NCBI RefSeq assembly: GCF_009812035.1
Contig: NZ_VZIZ01000017.1
Location: forward strand, 53,044 to 117,043
Length of the DNA: 64,000 nt
Direction of reading: 5' to 3'
DNA from: Psychrobacter nivimaris
Lineage (GTDB): Bacteria > Pseudomonadota > Gammaproteobacteria > Pseudomonadales > Moraxellaceae
Positions 45,383 to 54,318 of this stretch are shown piece by piece. The notes under the pieces are model-generated. The model was given only the letters and a program-made list of their open reading frames with translations. It was not told where the DNA came from and searched no databases. Numbering within the stretch: position 1 is the first letter of the stretch; every line of letters begins with the position of its first letter. The translations under genes were made by a program, and so were the position numbers.

Positions 45383-46957
45383 ATGCGTCTGTCTACTGTT
45401 GATTTACAAAAACGTCTGAATCCCGATAAGCCAAAAGGTTTACACATGGGCTTGACGGTACTAATAGCTTGGCTGGCAGGGGCAGCTTTCATACTCGCGC
45501 TCGCGCCTTATGGTATTTGGCCAGTTGCCTTGGTATCACCTGCCATCTTATATGCGTTATTGGTACCAGCGATGACAGGTCGCCGCGCCTTTCTAATTGG
45601 TCAAGCCTACGGTACGGGACTGTGGTGTGTTGGCGCGTTTTGGCTATATACCTCGATACACGTTTATGGCGATACGCCTGCATGGCTTGCGCTGATTATG
45701 ATTGCGCTCATGGGTCTAGGCATGGGACTGTTCCATGGCTTTTTGGCGCTAATTTTTAATCGTGTGGTCGGCAAGCAGCCTTTATCTTTTGCCGCCCTGT
45801 GGATACTCCAAGAGTGGATGAAAACTTGGTTGTTTACTGGTTTTCCTTGGCTATTCGTCGGTTATGCGTTTACTGAGCAGTATTGGCTGTCGTCGCTCGC
45901 GCCTGTGGCTGGTGTCTTTGCGGTTTCTTTCGTAGCGGTATTATTAGCTGCCAGTATCATTGAGTTATTGCGTCGCCGCGGTGGCTATATGATTCCATCG
46001 ATAGCATTGCTTATCATTAGTAGCACGCTATGGTTGATCAATCCGCAGTGGACCAAACCAAAAGGAACCCCTGATCTATCGGTATCTTTGATTCAGGGTA
46101 ATATCCCGCAAGATCTAAAATGGCTCACCGAATATCAGATTGAAACGTTAAAAATCTATGCAACGTTGACCCGAGATGAATGGGGACGTGACATCGTGCT
46201 GTGGCCTGAATCGTCGATTCCTATGTTTCAGACAGAAGCTGTTGGTTTTATCAGTGAAATGGTCGCGATGGCCAAAGAGACTGACACGACATGGGTGACT
46301 GGTATTCCTTATAAGGATGAAGCAGCGTTTGATGCCAGTACAGATAAATATCCGCCGTTCTATAATAGCGTGGTAGCGCTAGGGGCACAGGCAGAGGGGC
46401 TGTATAAAAAGCAACGTCTGGTGCCATTTGGGGAATATATTCCATTCCAAGGCGTGCTTGATATTCTGCCAAATCTAGCAGGTAGCCAAGACATTATGAG
46501 CTATAGTCGCGGCAGTGATCAGCAGTCACCGCTACGTGTGCGAGGGCACAATCTAGGTGCAGCCATCTGTTATGAAGTGGCGTATCCAGATACCACGCGC
46601 AAAAACGCCATTGGCACGGACTTCTTATTGACCATCTCAAACGATGCTTGGTTCGGTACGTCGGCAGGCCCATTACAGCATTTACAGATGGTACAGATGC
46701 GAGCATTAGAGAACGGCCGCTGGTTTATGCGTGCGACCAATACAGGTGTGACAGCTATCATTGACCACAAAGGTCGTATCGTAGAGCGTGCACCGCAGTT
46801 TGAGCGTACTGTATTGCGCGGTGATATTCAGGCACGAGTTGGCAACACGCCATTTATGCGCTTTGGTCAATATCCTATTTTGTTTATCATGGCACTGTTG
46901 CTGATACTCAGCTATTTGGGTAAACGTCCGAAGAATCCAGTACGTTCGGTTAAGTAG
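45383..46957 (+). CDS. lnt: apolipoprotein N-acyltransferase
   Basis: 524-residue inner-membrane enzyme that adds the third acyl chain to lipoproteins. Membrane helices fill the first ~220 residues, then comes a periplasmic nitrilase-like domain with the triad Glu (VLWPESSIP), Lys (YKKQRLVPFGEYIP) and Cys (AAICYEVAYPD). A final helix closes the protein. It follows corC, with a 276-base gap holding a terminator. Confidence 0.96.
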   Translation: MRLSTVDLQKRLNPDKPKGLHMGLTVLIAWLAGAAFILALAPYGIWPVALVSPAILYALLVPAMTGRRAFLIGQAYGTGLWCVGAFWLYTSIHVYGDTPAWLALIMIALMGLGMGLFHGFLALIFNRVVGKQPLSFAALWILQEWMKTWLFTGFPWLFVGYAFTEQYWLSSLAPVAGVFAVSFVAVLLAASIIELLRRRGGYMIPSIALLIISSTLWLINPQWTKPKGTPDLSVSLIQGNIPQDLKWLTEYQIETLKIYATLTRDEWGRDIVLWPESSIPMFQTEAVGFISEMVAMAKETDTTWVTGIPYKDEAAFDASTDKYPPFYNSVVALGAQAEGLYKKQRLVPFGEYIPFQGVLDILPNLAGSQDIMSYSRGSDQQSPLRVRGHNLGAAICYEVAYPDTTRKNAIGTDFLLTISNDAWFGTSAGPLQHLQMVQMRALENGRWFMRATNTGVTAIIDHKGRIVERAPQFERTVLRGDIQARVGNTPFMRFGQYPILFIMALLLILSYLGKRPKNPVRSVK

Positions 46958-47055
46958 TATTGTTAAGTAAGATGTGACGATAGCGAATAATAGATAACTG
47001 ATTAAGTAGTTAGCTGTCACAAGTGCCAAAAATGAATAGTTAAATTGTGGATAAT

Positions 47056-47080
47056 AAACCCTTTAAATACTTAAGGGTTT
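47056..47080 (+). terminator. hairpin after lnt
   Basis: AAACCCTT pairs with AAGGGTTT over a nine-base loop; only a short T-run follows, so it is a modest terminator. Confidence 0.55.
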
Positions 47081-47109
47081 TCACAAATCAGTATAAATTG
47101 CGATATAAT
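47080..47109 (+). promoter_or_regulatory. promoter of the acidic membrane protein gene
   Basis: TTCACA (47080-47085) and a perfect TATAAT (47104-47109) with 18-base spacing; start near 47116. Confidence 0.6.
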
Positions 47110-47149
47110 AGGTCAATATTTCAAATATTTTGTGCAAGGTGGATAAGGT

Positions 47150-47608
47150 ATGTCAGAAGGTATCGTTAATAACAATCCAAAAAAAGAGCTGTTATTCGCT
47201 TTAGGTGGCATTGCCATGTTCCTAGGTATTGTCTTACTTATTGGTGTTTCTGCATTTTTGCGTCCAGCAGGTGAGCATATTACTGCTGAGACAACTGAAG
47301 CATCAGCTGCGGCAGATGAAGCAGAAGCTACTGCTACTGAAGAAGAAGCGGCTCCAGCCGATGCAGAAGCTGCAACAACAGAAGAAGCGTCAGATGCTAC
47401 AGCACCTGATACTGCAGCAGATGCAACCGTAACACCAGCAGCAGATGCAGATAGTGCAGTTGTCACCGCAGAAGCTGGTACAGCAACGGCATCTGGTACT
47501 GTAAGCCAAGCCGCTGTTGCCGATGCTGATTTGACAGCTGAGCAAGCGGATGGTGATGTAGATGCTGGGAATGCTGGCGACGCTACTGATGAGACCGCAG
47601 CACAGTAA
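47150..47608 (+). CDS. acidic single-pass membrane protein, Ala/Glu/Asp-rich
   Basis: 152 residues: a short cytoplasmic start, one membrane helix (about 14-36, LLFALGGIAMFLGIVLLIGV), then a long Ala/Glu/Thr/Asp-rich tail without cysteines or aromatics, probably disordered and periplasmic. No family recognised. AAGGTGG precedes the ATG. Its composition resembles the 118-aa acidic lipoprotein at 21 kb, though the anchor is different. The tail DNA is a run of near-repeats of GCA/GAA codons. Confidence 0.75.
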   Translation: MSEGIVNNNPKKELLFALGGIAMFLGIVLLIGVSAFLRPAGEHITAETTEASAAADEAEATATEEEAAPADAEAATTEEASDATAPDTAADATVTPAADADSAVVTAEAGTATASGTVSQAAVADADLTAEQADGDVDAGNAGDATDETAAQ

Positions 47609-47925
47609 GCTGTAGTATGACTATGTAACTGATCTAAAATAGTGTAAATGATTTAAAATAGTGCTACTCGATTGTTAAATGAGCTGCATTATAAAATCTG
47701 TATCAACAGTGCTATAAGCATAATATTACTGTCCTAGATACCCATAAAAAGAGTCCGTTCTCAACCATTGAGAGCGGCTTTTTTTATGAGTATTTGTGTA
47801 ATTTTTGACCAATTCTTTCTTTACTTGATTATAGCCAAGTGAAACAATGTTCCGCCTATATGACCGTCCATCTGGATAATCAGGGGTTTGGTCATTACAA
47901 ATATGATCTTTAAAGGAATAAAGTT
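47609..47925. other. spacer before the POT transporter gene
   Basis: 317 bases including one terminator (47746-47785). The rest should hold the transporter promoter; no gene seen. Confidence 0.4.
47746..47785 (+). terminator. terminator of the acidic membrane protein gene
   Basis: AAAAAGAGTCCGTTCTCAA pairs with TTGAGAGCGGCTTTTT (G-U pairs included), with T7. Confidence 0.85.
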
Positions 47926-49494
47926 ATGGGCACAGAAACAAAATCGGGGGCTAGTGCAGCAGAGCTAGAAGCACTAGACAATGGCTTTATGGGACATCCT
48001 GCGCCCTTACGCTCATTGTTTTTTACCGAAATGTGGGAGCGATTCTCCTATTATAGTATCCGTCCACTATTAGTTCTATTTATGGTGGCAACAGTGAGCA
48101 GTGGCGGTTTTGGCTTCGATGAAGTCACCGCTTCTGCTATTTATGGTATTTTTGCGGGTTCGTTATACTTAGCAGCAGTACCAGGTGGTTGGCTAGCAGA
48201 TAACTGGCTAGGTCAAGAGCGTGCGTTATGGTGGGGCAGTATTATTATTGCCCTTGGTCACTTGTGTATCGCGCTTTCAGCGATGTTTGGTATGACGCTG
48301 TTCTTTGTTGGTTTAATCTGTATTGTCTTGGGCTCAGGGTTATTTAAGACCTGTATCTCAGTGATGGTTGGCGCCTTGTACCCCAAAGGCGACTCTCGCC
48401 GTGATGGTGGTTTTACCTTATTTTATATGGGTATTAACATCGGTGCGTTACTAGCGGCACTTATCGTCGGCGTATTCAAAGAAAAAGGCATGTGGCATGT
48501 CGGCTTTGGCGTTGGTGGTTTGGGTATGCTGGTCTCATTACTGATTTATCGTTTTGTCGCGCAAAAGAACTTAACACGTTATGCACGCGCCAAAGGTATC
48601 TCAGCCGAGTGGGAAAAATCTAACGACCATTACAAAAACATCGGTCGCTGGGTTGGTGGTTTTGTCGCCTTGCTAGTAGCCGCAGTGCTATTAGTGTCTA
48701 CCGGTATGATATCGTTCAATCCTGAGATGGTTGCAGAGTATATGACGTATATCATTGCTGCGGTCGTCATCTTGTATTTCGCTATTATGTTTATTTCACC
48801 GCGATTGGATAAGACTGATAAGTTACGCTTGTTAATTTGCTTTGTTTTAATCATTGGCTCGACGCTATTTTGGTCAAGTTTTGAGCAGCAGCCAACATCT
48901 TTTAACTTATTTGCCGATCGTTATACCGATCTGAATGTTTTAGGATTTGAGATACCGAGTATCTGGTTCCAGTCATTGAACCCACTATTTATTTTAATAT
49001 TGGCACCTATCGTTAGTATTATCTGGGTCAAGCTTGGTAACCGAGGTCTTGAGCCTAGCAGTATGGCTAAGTTTGCACTCGGTATGCTACTGGCAGCCGC
49101 AGGTTTCGCCTTGATGATTTTTGCTTCAAAAAGCATTTTAGCGCCTGGTGCTGGCTTGGCATCGCCGCTATGGTTGGTAGGTAGTTTATTATTATTGACG
49201 CTAGGTGAGTTAGCATTAAGCCCAGTTGGTTTGTCTGCCATGACTAAATTGGCGCCAGAGGGTATGCAAGGGCAAATGATGGGGCTGTTCTTCGCTTCTA
49301 TCGCTATGGGTAACTTGGTTGCCGCCTTCTTTGGTGGGCATGTATCTGCTGATAAAATCGAAGGCTTACCAGGTCTATTTACCACCATGACCATCTTCTT
49401 GGTAGTTACCGCTGTACTATTATTGATACTAGCAAAACCTATCAATAAAATGCTTAAAGAAAGCGAGCATGAAAAACAACTGGCCAAGCAATAA
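47926..49494 (+). CDS. POT-family proton-dependent oligopeptide transporter
   Basis: 522 residues with about 12-14 membrane helices. The diagnostic E-x-x-E-R-F-x-Y-Y motif is EMWERFSYYSIRPLL (helix 1), and FYMGINIGALLAALI (helix 5) is the second POT signature. It imports di- and tripeptides with protons (DtpA/YdgR-like). AAAGGA supports the ATG. The aminopeptidase P downstream could use the imported peptides, but terminators separate the two genes. Confidence 0.93.
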   Translation: MGTETKSGASAAELEALDNGFMGHPAPLRSLFFTEMWERFSYYSIRPLLVLFMVATVSSGGFGFDEVTASAIYGIFAGSLYLAAVPGGWLADNWLGQERALWWGSIIIALGHLCIALSAMFGMTLFFVGLICIVLGSGLFKTCISVMVGALYPKGDSRRDGGFTLFYMGINIGALLAALIVGVFKEKGMWHVGFGVGGLGMLVSLLIYRFVAQKNLTRYARAKGISAEWEKSNDHYKNIGRWVGGFVALLVAAVLLVSTGMISFNPEMVAEYMTYIIAAVVILYFAIMFISPRLDKTDKLRLLICFVLIIGSTLFWSSFEQQPTSFNLFADRYTDLNVLGFEIPSIWFQSLNPLFILILAPIVSIIWVKLGNRGLEPSSMAKFALGMLLAAAGFALMIFASKSILAPGAGLASPLWLVGSLLLLTLGELALSPVGLSAMTKLAPEGMQGQMMGLFFASIAMGNLVAAFFGGHVSADKIEGLPGLFTTMTIFLVVTAVLLLILAKPINKMLKESEHEKQLAKQ

Positions 49495-49547
49495 GATAGT
49501 CTGATGTACATTTGTGAATAACAACAGCACAAGTGACATATGATGAG

Positions 49548-49576
49548 ACGTGTTACCATTACTGGTAGCACGTTTT
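49548..49576 (+). terminator. terminator of the POT transporter gene
   Basis: ACGTGTTACCA-TTAC-TGGTAGCACGT with one mismatch, followed by TTT. Confidence 0.75.
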
Positions 49577-49912
49577 ATTGTTTTAGTTGGTGAGATATTT
49601 GGCACAAGCTATTGAAAGCTTACTATCTGCCCAAACATCTAATGATAGCTCACGATAAACAGCAGTACAGTGTTTTATAAGCCTATATTAATTCAATTTT
49701 ACATTCTCAATAAGTAGAAGTAATTACCCAAACAAACATAATTAGATAGCTAAATAAGTAGACTGTTTGCTTGAATAATTGCTATCGATAATAAATGTCT
49801 TATTACAACTAAAGCAGTATCAACAACTCAAACAAGATGACTATTAGAACAAGACGATTGTAAATAATCGCTCCATCATCATATTTTTATAATTTCTATA
49901 AGGACACATTCA
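49577..49912. other. upstream region of the aminopeptidase P gene
   Basis: About 336 bases, very AT-rich, with no gene, RNA or clear promoter pair seen. Confidence 0.35.
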
Positions 49913-51730
49913 ATGAATAAACAAGCCATTCACGAACGTATTGCTAACTTACGCAGCACCTTAGCCGCGCAAGATCTCACCGCAATCATCGTACCCTCTG
50001 CTGATCCCCATTTATCTGAATATTTACCAGAGTACTGGCAAGCACGCTTATGGCTGTCAGGGTTTACCGGTTCTGTCGGTACGCTGGTCGTGACTGCTGA
50101 TTTTGCAGGTCTATGGACGGATAGCCGTTATTGGGTACATGCTGCTGACCAGCTAGAAGGCACAGGTATTACTTTAGAAAAGCTTGCGCCAGGTCAGCCA
50201 AATCATATCGATTGGCTAGCTGAGCATTTGCAAGAAGGAGATAGCGTAGCAGTAGACGGCAATGTGTTATCTATCGCTGAGCAAGATCGCCTGTTAAATG
50301 CTTTTGATGCCAATGACATTACTTTGATTACTGAGCGTGATGTGCTGACAGAGATTTGGACAGATCGCCCAGCACTACCAGCGGCCAAATTATATACTCA
50401 TGATGAGCAGTTCCTTGCTCAGTCTGCCACCTCAAAGCTGGCTGCAGTACGCGAAGGCATGGCAGAAGCAGGTGCGACCCATCATTTACTTTCAAGCTTA
50501 GACGATATCGCTTGGTTGACGAACTTGCGCGGCGCTGATGTTGATTATAATCCGGTATTCTTGTCGCACATGTTGATTGATGCCGACAAAGCAACGTTGT
50601 TTGTTGATACTGATAAAGTAAGCGAAGATATTGCACAGAGTCTAAAAGACAGCGGTATCACATTGGCTAACTATTCTGCTGTGCAAGATGCATTGAGTGC
50701 ATTAACGCCAGACGATTTACTACTGTTAGATCCGAGCAAAGTTGCAGTAGGCACGCTCTCAAAAATGGCAGATGATGTTGGTTTTATTGAGCAAATGGCG
50801 CCTAGTACATTACTCAAATCTGTAAAGTCAGATGCAGATATCGATCATGTGCGTGAAGCGATGCGTCAAGATGGCGCTGCTTTGGCTGAATTTTTTGCTA
50901 TATTTGAGCAGCGTCTAGCAAACGGCGAGCGTTTAAGTGAGTTGGATGTTGATAGCATGCTGATAGATGTGCGCAGTCGTCAGCCGCATTATGTCTCGCC
51001 AAGCTTCCCAACCATCGCAGGCTTTAATGAAAATGGCGCATTACCACATTACCGCGCAACACCAGAAAAATTCAGCTACCTTGATGTGGTCGAGGGTGAA
51101 GGCGGCTTGCTACTGATTGACTCAGGCGCACAATATCAGAATGGTACGACTGATATCACCCGCGTAGTCGGTATTGGACAAGTCACTGCTGAGCATAAAC
51201 GCGACTTTACGATTGTGTTAAAAGCCCACATTGCGCTAGCTCGTGCTCATTTCCCTGATGGTATCGCCTCACCATTGATCGATGCTATTTGCCGTGCGCC
51301 ATTGTGGCAAGCACAGATGGACTATGGTCACGGTACGGGTCACGGCGTTGGTTATTTCTTAAACGTACACGAAGGCCCACAAGTCATCGCCTATAGCGCC
51401 AGTACGCCAAAAGAGCGCGCGATGAAAGTCGGTATGATTTCTAGTAACGAGCCAGGTCTATACCGCGAAGGCAAATGGGGCATTCGTATCGAGAACTTGG
51501 TAGTAAATACGCCAGTTGCTAAGCCTACTGAGACAGAGTTTGGTGATTTCTTGAACTTTGAGACCATCACTTACTGTCCAATCGATACGCGTCTGATTGA
51601 GCCATCGTTGTTGGATCAAACCGAGATAGATTGGCTAAATAACTATCATAGCCAAGTCTTCGCAGAGCTAAAAGATCGTGTTGAAGGTGCAGCGCTTAAA
51701 TGGTTGATTGAACGTACCAAAGGTATTTAA
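49913..51730 (+). CDS. Xaa-Pro aminopeptidase, M24 family
   Basis: 605 residues, a three-domain aminopeptidase P of the long type: creatinase N-terminal domain, a second related domain (about 165-310), the M24 pita-bread domain, and a short C-terminal extension. Metal-site text includes DSGAQYQNGTTDITRVV (Asp ligands), HGTGHGVGYFLNVHEGP (His) and SNEPGLYREGKWGIRIEN (Glu). It releases residues N-terminal to proline. AAGGA precedes the ATG; a strong terminator follows. Confidence 0.93.
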   Translation: MNKQAIHERIANLRSTLAAQDLTAIIVPSADPHLSEYLPEYWQARLWLSGFTGSVGTLVVTADFAGLWTDSRYWVHAADQLEGTGITLEKLAPGQPNHIDWLAEHLQEGDSVAVDGNVLSIAEQDRLLNAFDANDITLITERDVLTEIWTDRPALPAAKLYTHDEQFLAQSATSKLAAVREGMAEAGATHHLLSSLDDIAWLTNLRGADVDYNPVFLSHMLIDADKATLFVDTDKVSEDIAQSLKDSGITLANYSAVQDALSALTPDDLLLLDPSKVAVGTLSKMADDVGFIEQMAPSTLLKSVKSDADIDHVREAMRQDGAALAEFFAIFEQRLANGERLSELDVDSMLIDVRSRQPHYVSPSFPTIAGFNENGALPHYRATPEKFSYLDVVEGEGGLLLIDSGAQYQNGTTDITRVVGIGQVTAEHKRDFTIVLKAHIALARAHFPDGIASPLIDAICRAPLWQAQMDYGHGTGHGVGYFLNVHEGPQVIAYSASTPKERAMKVGMISSNEPGLYREGKWGIRIENLVVNTPVAKPTETEFGDFLNFETITYCPIDTRLIEPSLLDQTEIDWLNNYHSQVFAELKDRVEGAALKWLIERTKGI

Positions 51731-51761
51731 TACCAAGCTCAAAACATTAACTAAAAGTACT

Positions 51762-51795
51762 AAAAAGCCCCGTAAATAATTTACGGGGCTTTTTA
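51762..51795. terminator. bidirectional terminator after the aminopeptidase P gene
   Basis: AAAAAGCCCCGTAAA-TAA-TTTACGGGGCTTTTT, a perfect stem. Confidence 0.95.
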
Positions 51796-51868
51796 GTGTA
51801 TGTTATCTAATATTTACTACTGAGCGACTGTTTCTAACTGTAGGTTCAATACTGAAAAAGGTCCACTG

Positions 51869-52702
51869 TCAGTGGATACTTTTCTTAGCAGCTTCATTAT
51901 TAGTAGTTGAGTCATTCTGTTCGCTAAAGTGTTGAGTGACCTCAGCACGTAGCCAAGATTTTAGGTTTTCAGACATCAGCATCATTTGCTCACTTAGATA
52001 GTCATCAACCTGTGTTTCTAGCTCACGGATTAGCTGTTGGTGTGTTGCATCTAGTTTAGCGTCTTTTAAGGCTAAATTAATCGCTGCACTGGCTTTATTA
52101 TTAATATCTTTAATGTGGTTATCGCTAAGCGTATGTGCCTGTTCGCCAATGGTTTTGTTATCAGCACTTTTATTATCGCTAGCATTGCCTTCAGTATTTA
52201 CGACTTCTGATGCATCTTTTTCTGTCTTTGCACTAGAGTTATCAGTAACAAAATCGTCAGTAACAGCGCTATCTGCCACGACTTTATCTGTGTTTACTTT
52301 AGCTACGTCGGTAGCAGCCAGTTCTTTGTCATTGTCTTTCTCTAACGCTGACTGCGTATTCTTTTCTTGTTCTTTTCGAGTCGCTTCTGCTTTGAGTGTG
52401 GCTTCTTCTGTTTCTTTTTTCTTCTGCTCGTCTTCTAGCTTTTGTTTTGCAGCGGCCGCGTCTTCTTGCTCTTGTTTGTCTGTGATCGCTTTCGCAATGG
52501 CTTGCTCTGCATTGTAGTTGTCGTATAGCTCGTCTACATGCGCATCTAAGTCATGGGTATTAAAAGTGAAGTCTTCAAATGAGGTGTCAGATTGCAGCAG
52601 AGTAGTGATGTCTTTTAGTTCTTGGGTGATCGCTGCGCGTACTGGCTCAGGTGCACACGTCCAGCGTTGATAAAACTGATGGGAAAATGAGTAGCTTGAC
52701 AT
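51869..52702 (-). CDS. coiled-coil hypothetical protein
   Basis: About 277 residues. A folded-looking N-terminus (SYSFSHQFYQRWTCAPEPVRAAITQELKD) is followed by a charged coiled coil (about 65-115, AAAKQKLEDEQKKKETEEATLK), a disordered Asp/Thr/Ser stretch, and a helical C-terminal part (LIRELETQVDDYLSEQMMLM). No family recognised and no signal peptide, so it is probably cytoplasmic. The frame opens at an ATG at 52714, but GGAAGA lies ahead of the ATG at 52702, which I prefer. fabF lies just upstream, on the same strand. Confidence 0.7.
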   Translation of the reverse strand: MSSYSFSHQFYQRWTCAPEPVRAAITQELKDITTLLQSDTSFEDFTFNTHDLDAHVDELYDNYNAEQAIAKAITDKQEQEDAAAAKQKLEDEQKKKETEEATLKAEATRKEQEKNTQSALEKDNDKELAATDVAKVNTDKVVADSAVTDDFVTDNSSAKTEKDASEVVNTEGNASDNKSADNKTIGEQAHTLSDNHIKDINNKASAAINLALKDAKLDATHQQLIRELETQVDDYLSEQMMLMSENLKSWLRAEVTQHFSEQNDSTTNNEAAKKSIH

Positions 52703-52830
52703 GGTATCTTCCATAAATGTTCCAAAAATTACCCCTTATCATACGCAAGTACGATAAGGGGCTGCAAGTGGACAAACGTAGCAAACCTGACAACAACGTT
52801 ACAATATATCGTGCTGTAAGCGCTCAAGTG

Positions 52831-54222
52831 TTATTGATTGACAGGCCAGCGAGCAAATATCAAGGAGCCATTGGTACCGCCAAAGCCAAAGCTGTTGGAT
52901 GCAGCATATTGTAGATTATTGACTTTACGCGATTTATTAGCCACATAATCAAGGTTACAGTTGTCCTCGACATCATCTAGATTGATCGTAGGTGGTACAT
53001 GCTGATGCTGTAGGGCTAATACTGTAAAGATAGCTTCAACTCCGCCAGCGGCACCAAGTAAGTGACCGGTCATCGATTTGGTTGAGCTAACTAAGATGCT
53101 GTCTTTTACAGGAGAAAAAACAGTTTCAATAGCAATAGACTCAGCAACATCACCAGCAGGGGTACTAGTGCCATGAGCGTTGACATAACCGACGCTTGAT
53201 GACTCGATACCAGCATCGTTTAGCGCATTTTGCATCGCTCTTGCCGCACCGCTACCGTCTTCTGGTGGCGCAGTAATATGACTGGCGTCATCACTCATAC
53301 CAAACCCGACTAACTCTGCTAATATCGTTGCACCGCGCGCTTTGGCATGAGCAAGGCTTTCTAATATCACCACGCCAGCACCATCACCAAGTACAAAACC
53401 GTCACGACCTTTATCAAACGGACGTGAAGCTTTAGTTGGCTCATCGTTGCGCGTAGAGAGTGCATGCATAGCACTAAAGCCAGCAATACCAAGTGGGCTA
53501 GAACCTTTTTCACTACCGCCTGCCAACATAACGTCAGCATCACCATAAGCAATCAAACGAGCAGCAAGACCCATAGCATGAGTCGCCGTGGTACAAGCCG
53601 TCGATGTCGCAAGGTTCGGGCCTTTTAACTTATGCTTAATCGCTACCAGTCCAGCGGCCATATTAACGATAGAGCCTGGGATAATAAAAGGTGAGACTTT
53701 ACCCGCGCCTTTTTCGTGTAGGGTATCACGACTGTTTTCAATCGTTTGGATACCGCCAATACCTGAACCTAAAATAATACCAAAGCGATCTTGGTCAACG
53801 CCTTGCACAGGCGCATCAGCAGCACTGACTTCATCGATAAAACCAGCGTGCTTTAGGGCCATGGCAGAAGCGGCAACCCCATAATGCATGAACTCATCAT
53901 AACGACGCGCATCTTTGGCATTCATATATTGTTTGGCATCAAAATCTTTGATCACGCCTGCGATTTGCGCACGGTAGCCTGTGGCATCGAAATGCGTAAT
54001 CGGTGAGATACCACTCTCGCCATTGAGCAATTTGGTCCATGAGCTATCGACGTCTAGACCGAGCGGCGTAATAGCGCCCATACCTGTGACTACCACACGC
54101 GTATCATCAGAACGCTCGTAGTGAGGTGGTTTTTGACGCGATTTATGTACAGGTGCTGCAGTCATATTATTTGTGTCATCAGTGGTGGCTTGGTCGATAG
54201 GTGAACTACTATTCTGGCTCAT
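52831..54222 (-). CDS. fabF: beta-ketoacyl-ACP synthase II
   Basis: 463 residues. The condensing-enzyme triad is complete: Cys in STACTTATHAMG, His in NAHGTSTPAGD and His in SMTGHLLGAAGG. It elongates fatty acyl-ACP by two carbons. The core starts at RVVVTGMGAITPLGLD, after about 45 extra residues not found in standard FabF (413). The frame extends to 54267, but the ATG at 54222 has AGGA upstream. No fab neighbours, so this may be a second, specialised copy; the main fab cluster would be elsewhere. Confidence 0.92.
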   Translation of the reverse strand: MSQNSSSPIDQATTDDTNNMTAAPVHKSRQKPPHYERSDDTRVVVTGMGAITPLGLDVDSSWTKLLNGESGISPITHFDATGYRAQIAGVIKDFDAKQYMNAKDARRYDEFMHYGVAASAMALKHAGFIDEVSAADAPVQGVDQDRFGIILGSGIGGIQTIENSRDTLHEKGAGKVSPFIIPGSIVNMAAGLVAIKHKLKGPNLATSTACTTATHAMGLAARLIAYGDADVMLAGGSEKGSSPLGIAGFSAMHALSTRNDEPTKASRPFDKGRDGFVLGDGAGVVILESLAHAKARGATILAELVGFGMSDDASHITAPPEDGSGAARAMQNALNDAGIESSSVGYVNAHGTSTPAGDVAESIAIETVFSPVKDSILVSSTKSMTGHLLGAAGGVEAIFTVLALQHQHVPPTINLDDVEDNCNLDYVANKSRKVNNLQYAASNSFGFGGTNGSLIFARWPVNQ

Positions 54223-54318
54223 GCGATATATCCTATACTTACAGGTCCTAAGAGGATGGCGTTTCAAAAGTCATTATAAAACACATAAGTGCACGTATGT
54301 AAACTAAAATTTAACTGG

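Noticed and set aside
47113..47466. 117-codon minus-strand frame opposite the acidic membrane protein
   Set aside because: Low-complexity Ala/Ser/Val mirror of repetitive GCA/GAA codons; the sense strand has a promoter, ribosome site and membrane helix.
48921..49571. 216-codon frame antisense to the POT transporter
   Set aside because: Ser/Ile-rich shadow of a membrane-protein gene on the other strand; the sense frame has clear family motifs.
52113..52517. 134-codon plus-strand frame opposite the coiled-coil protein
   Set aside because: Extremely Ser/Val/Ala-rich translation is the mirror of the Asp/Glu/Lys-rich sense gene.
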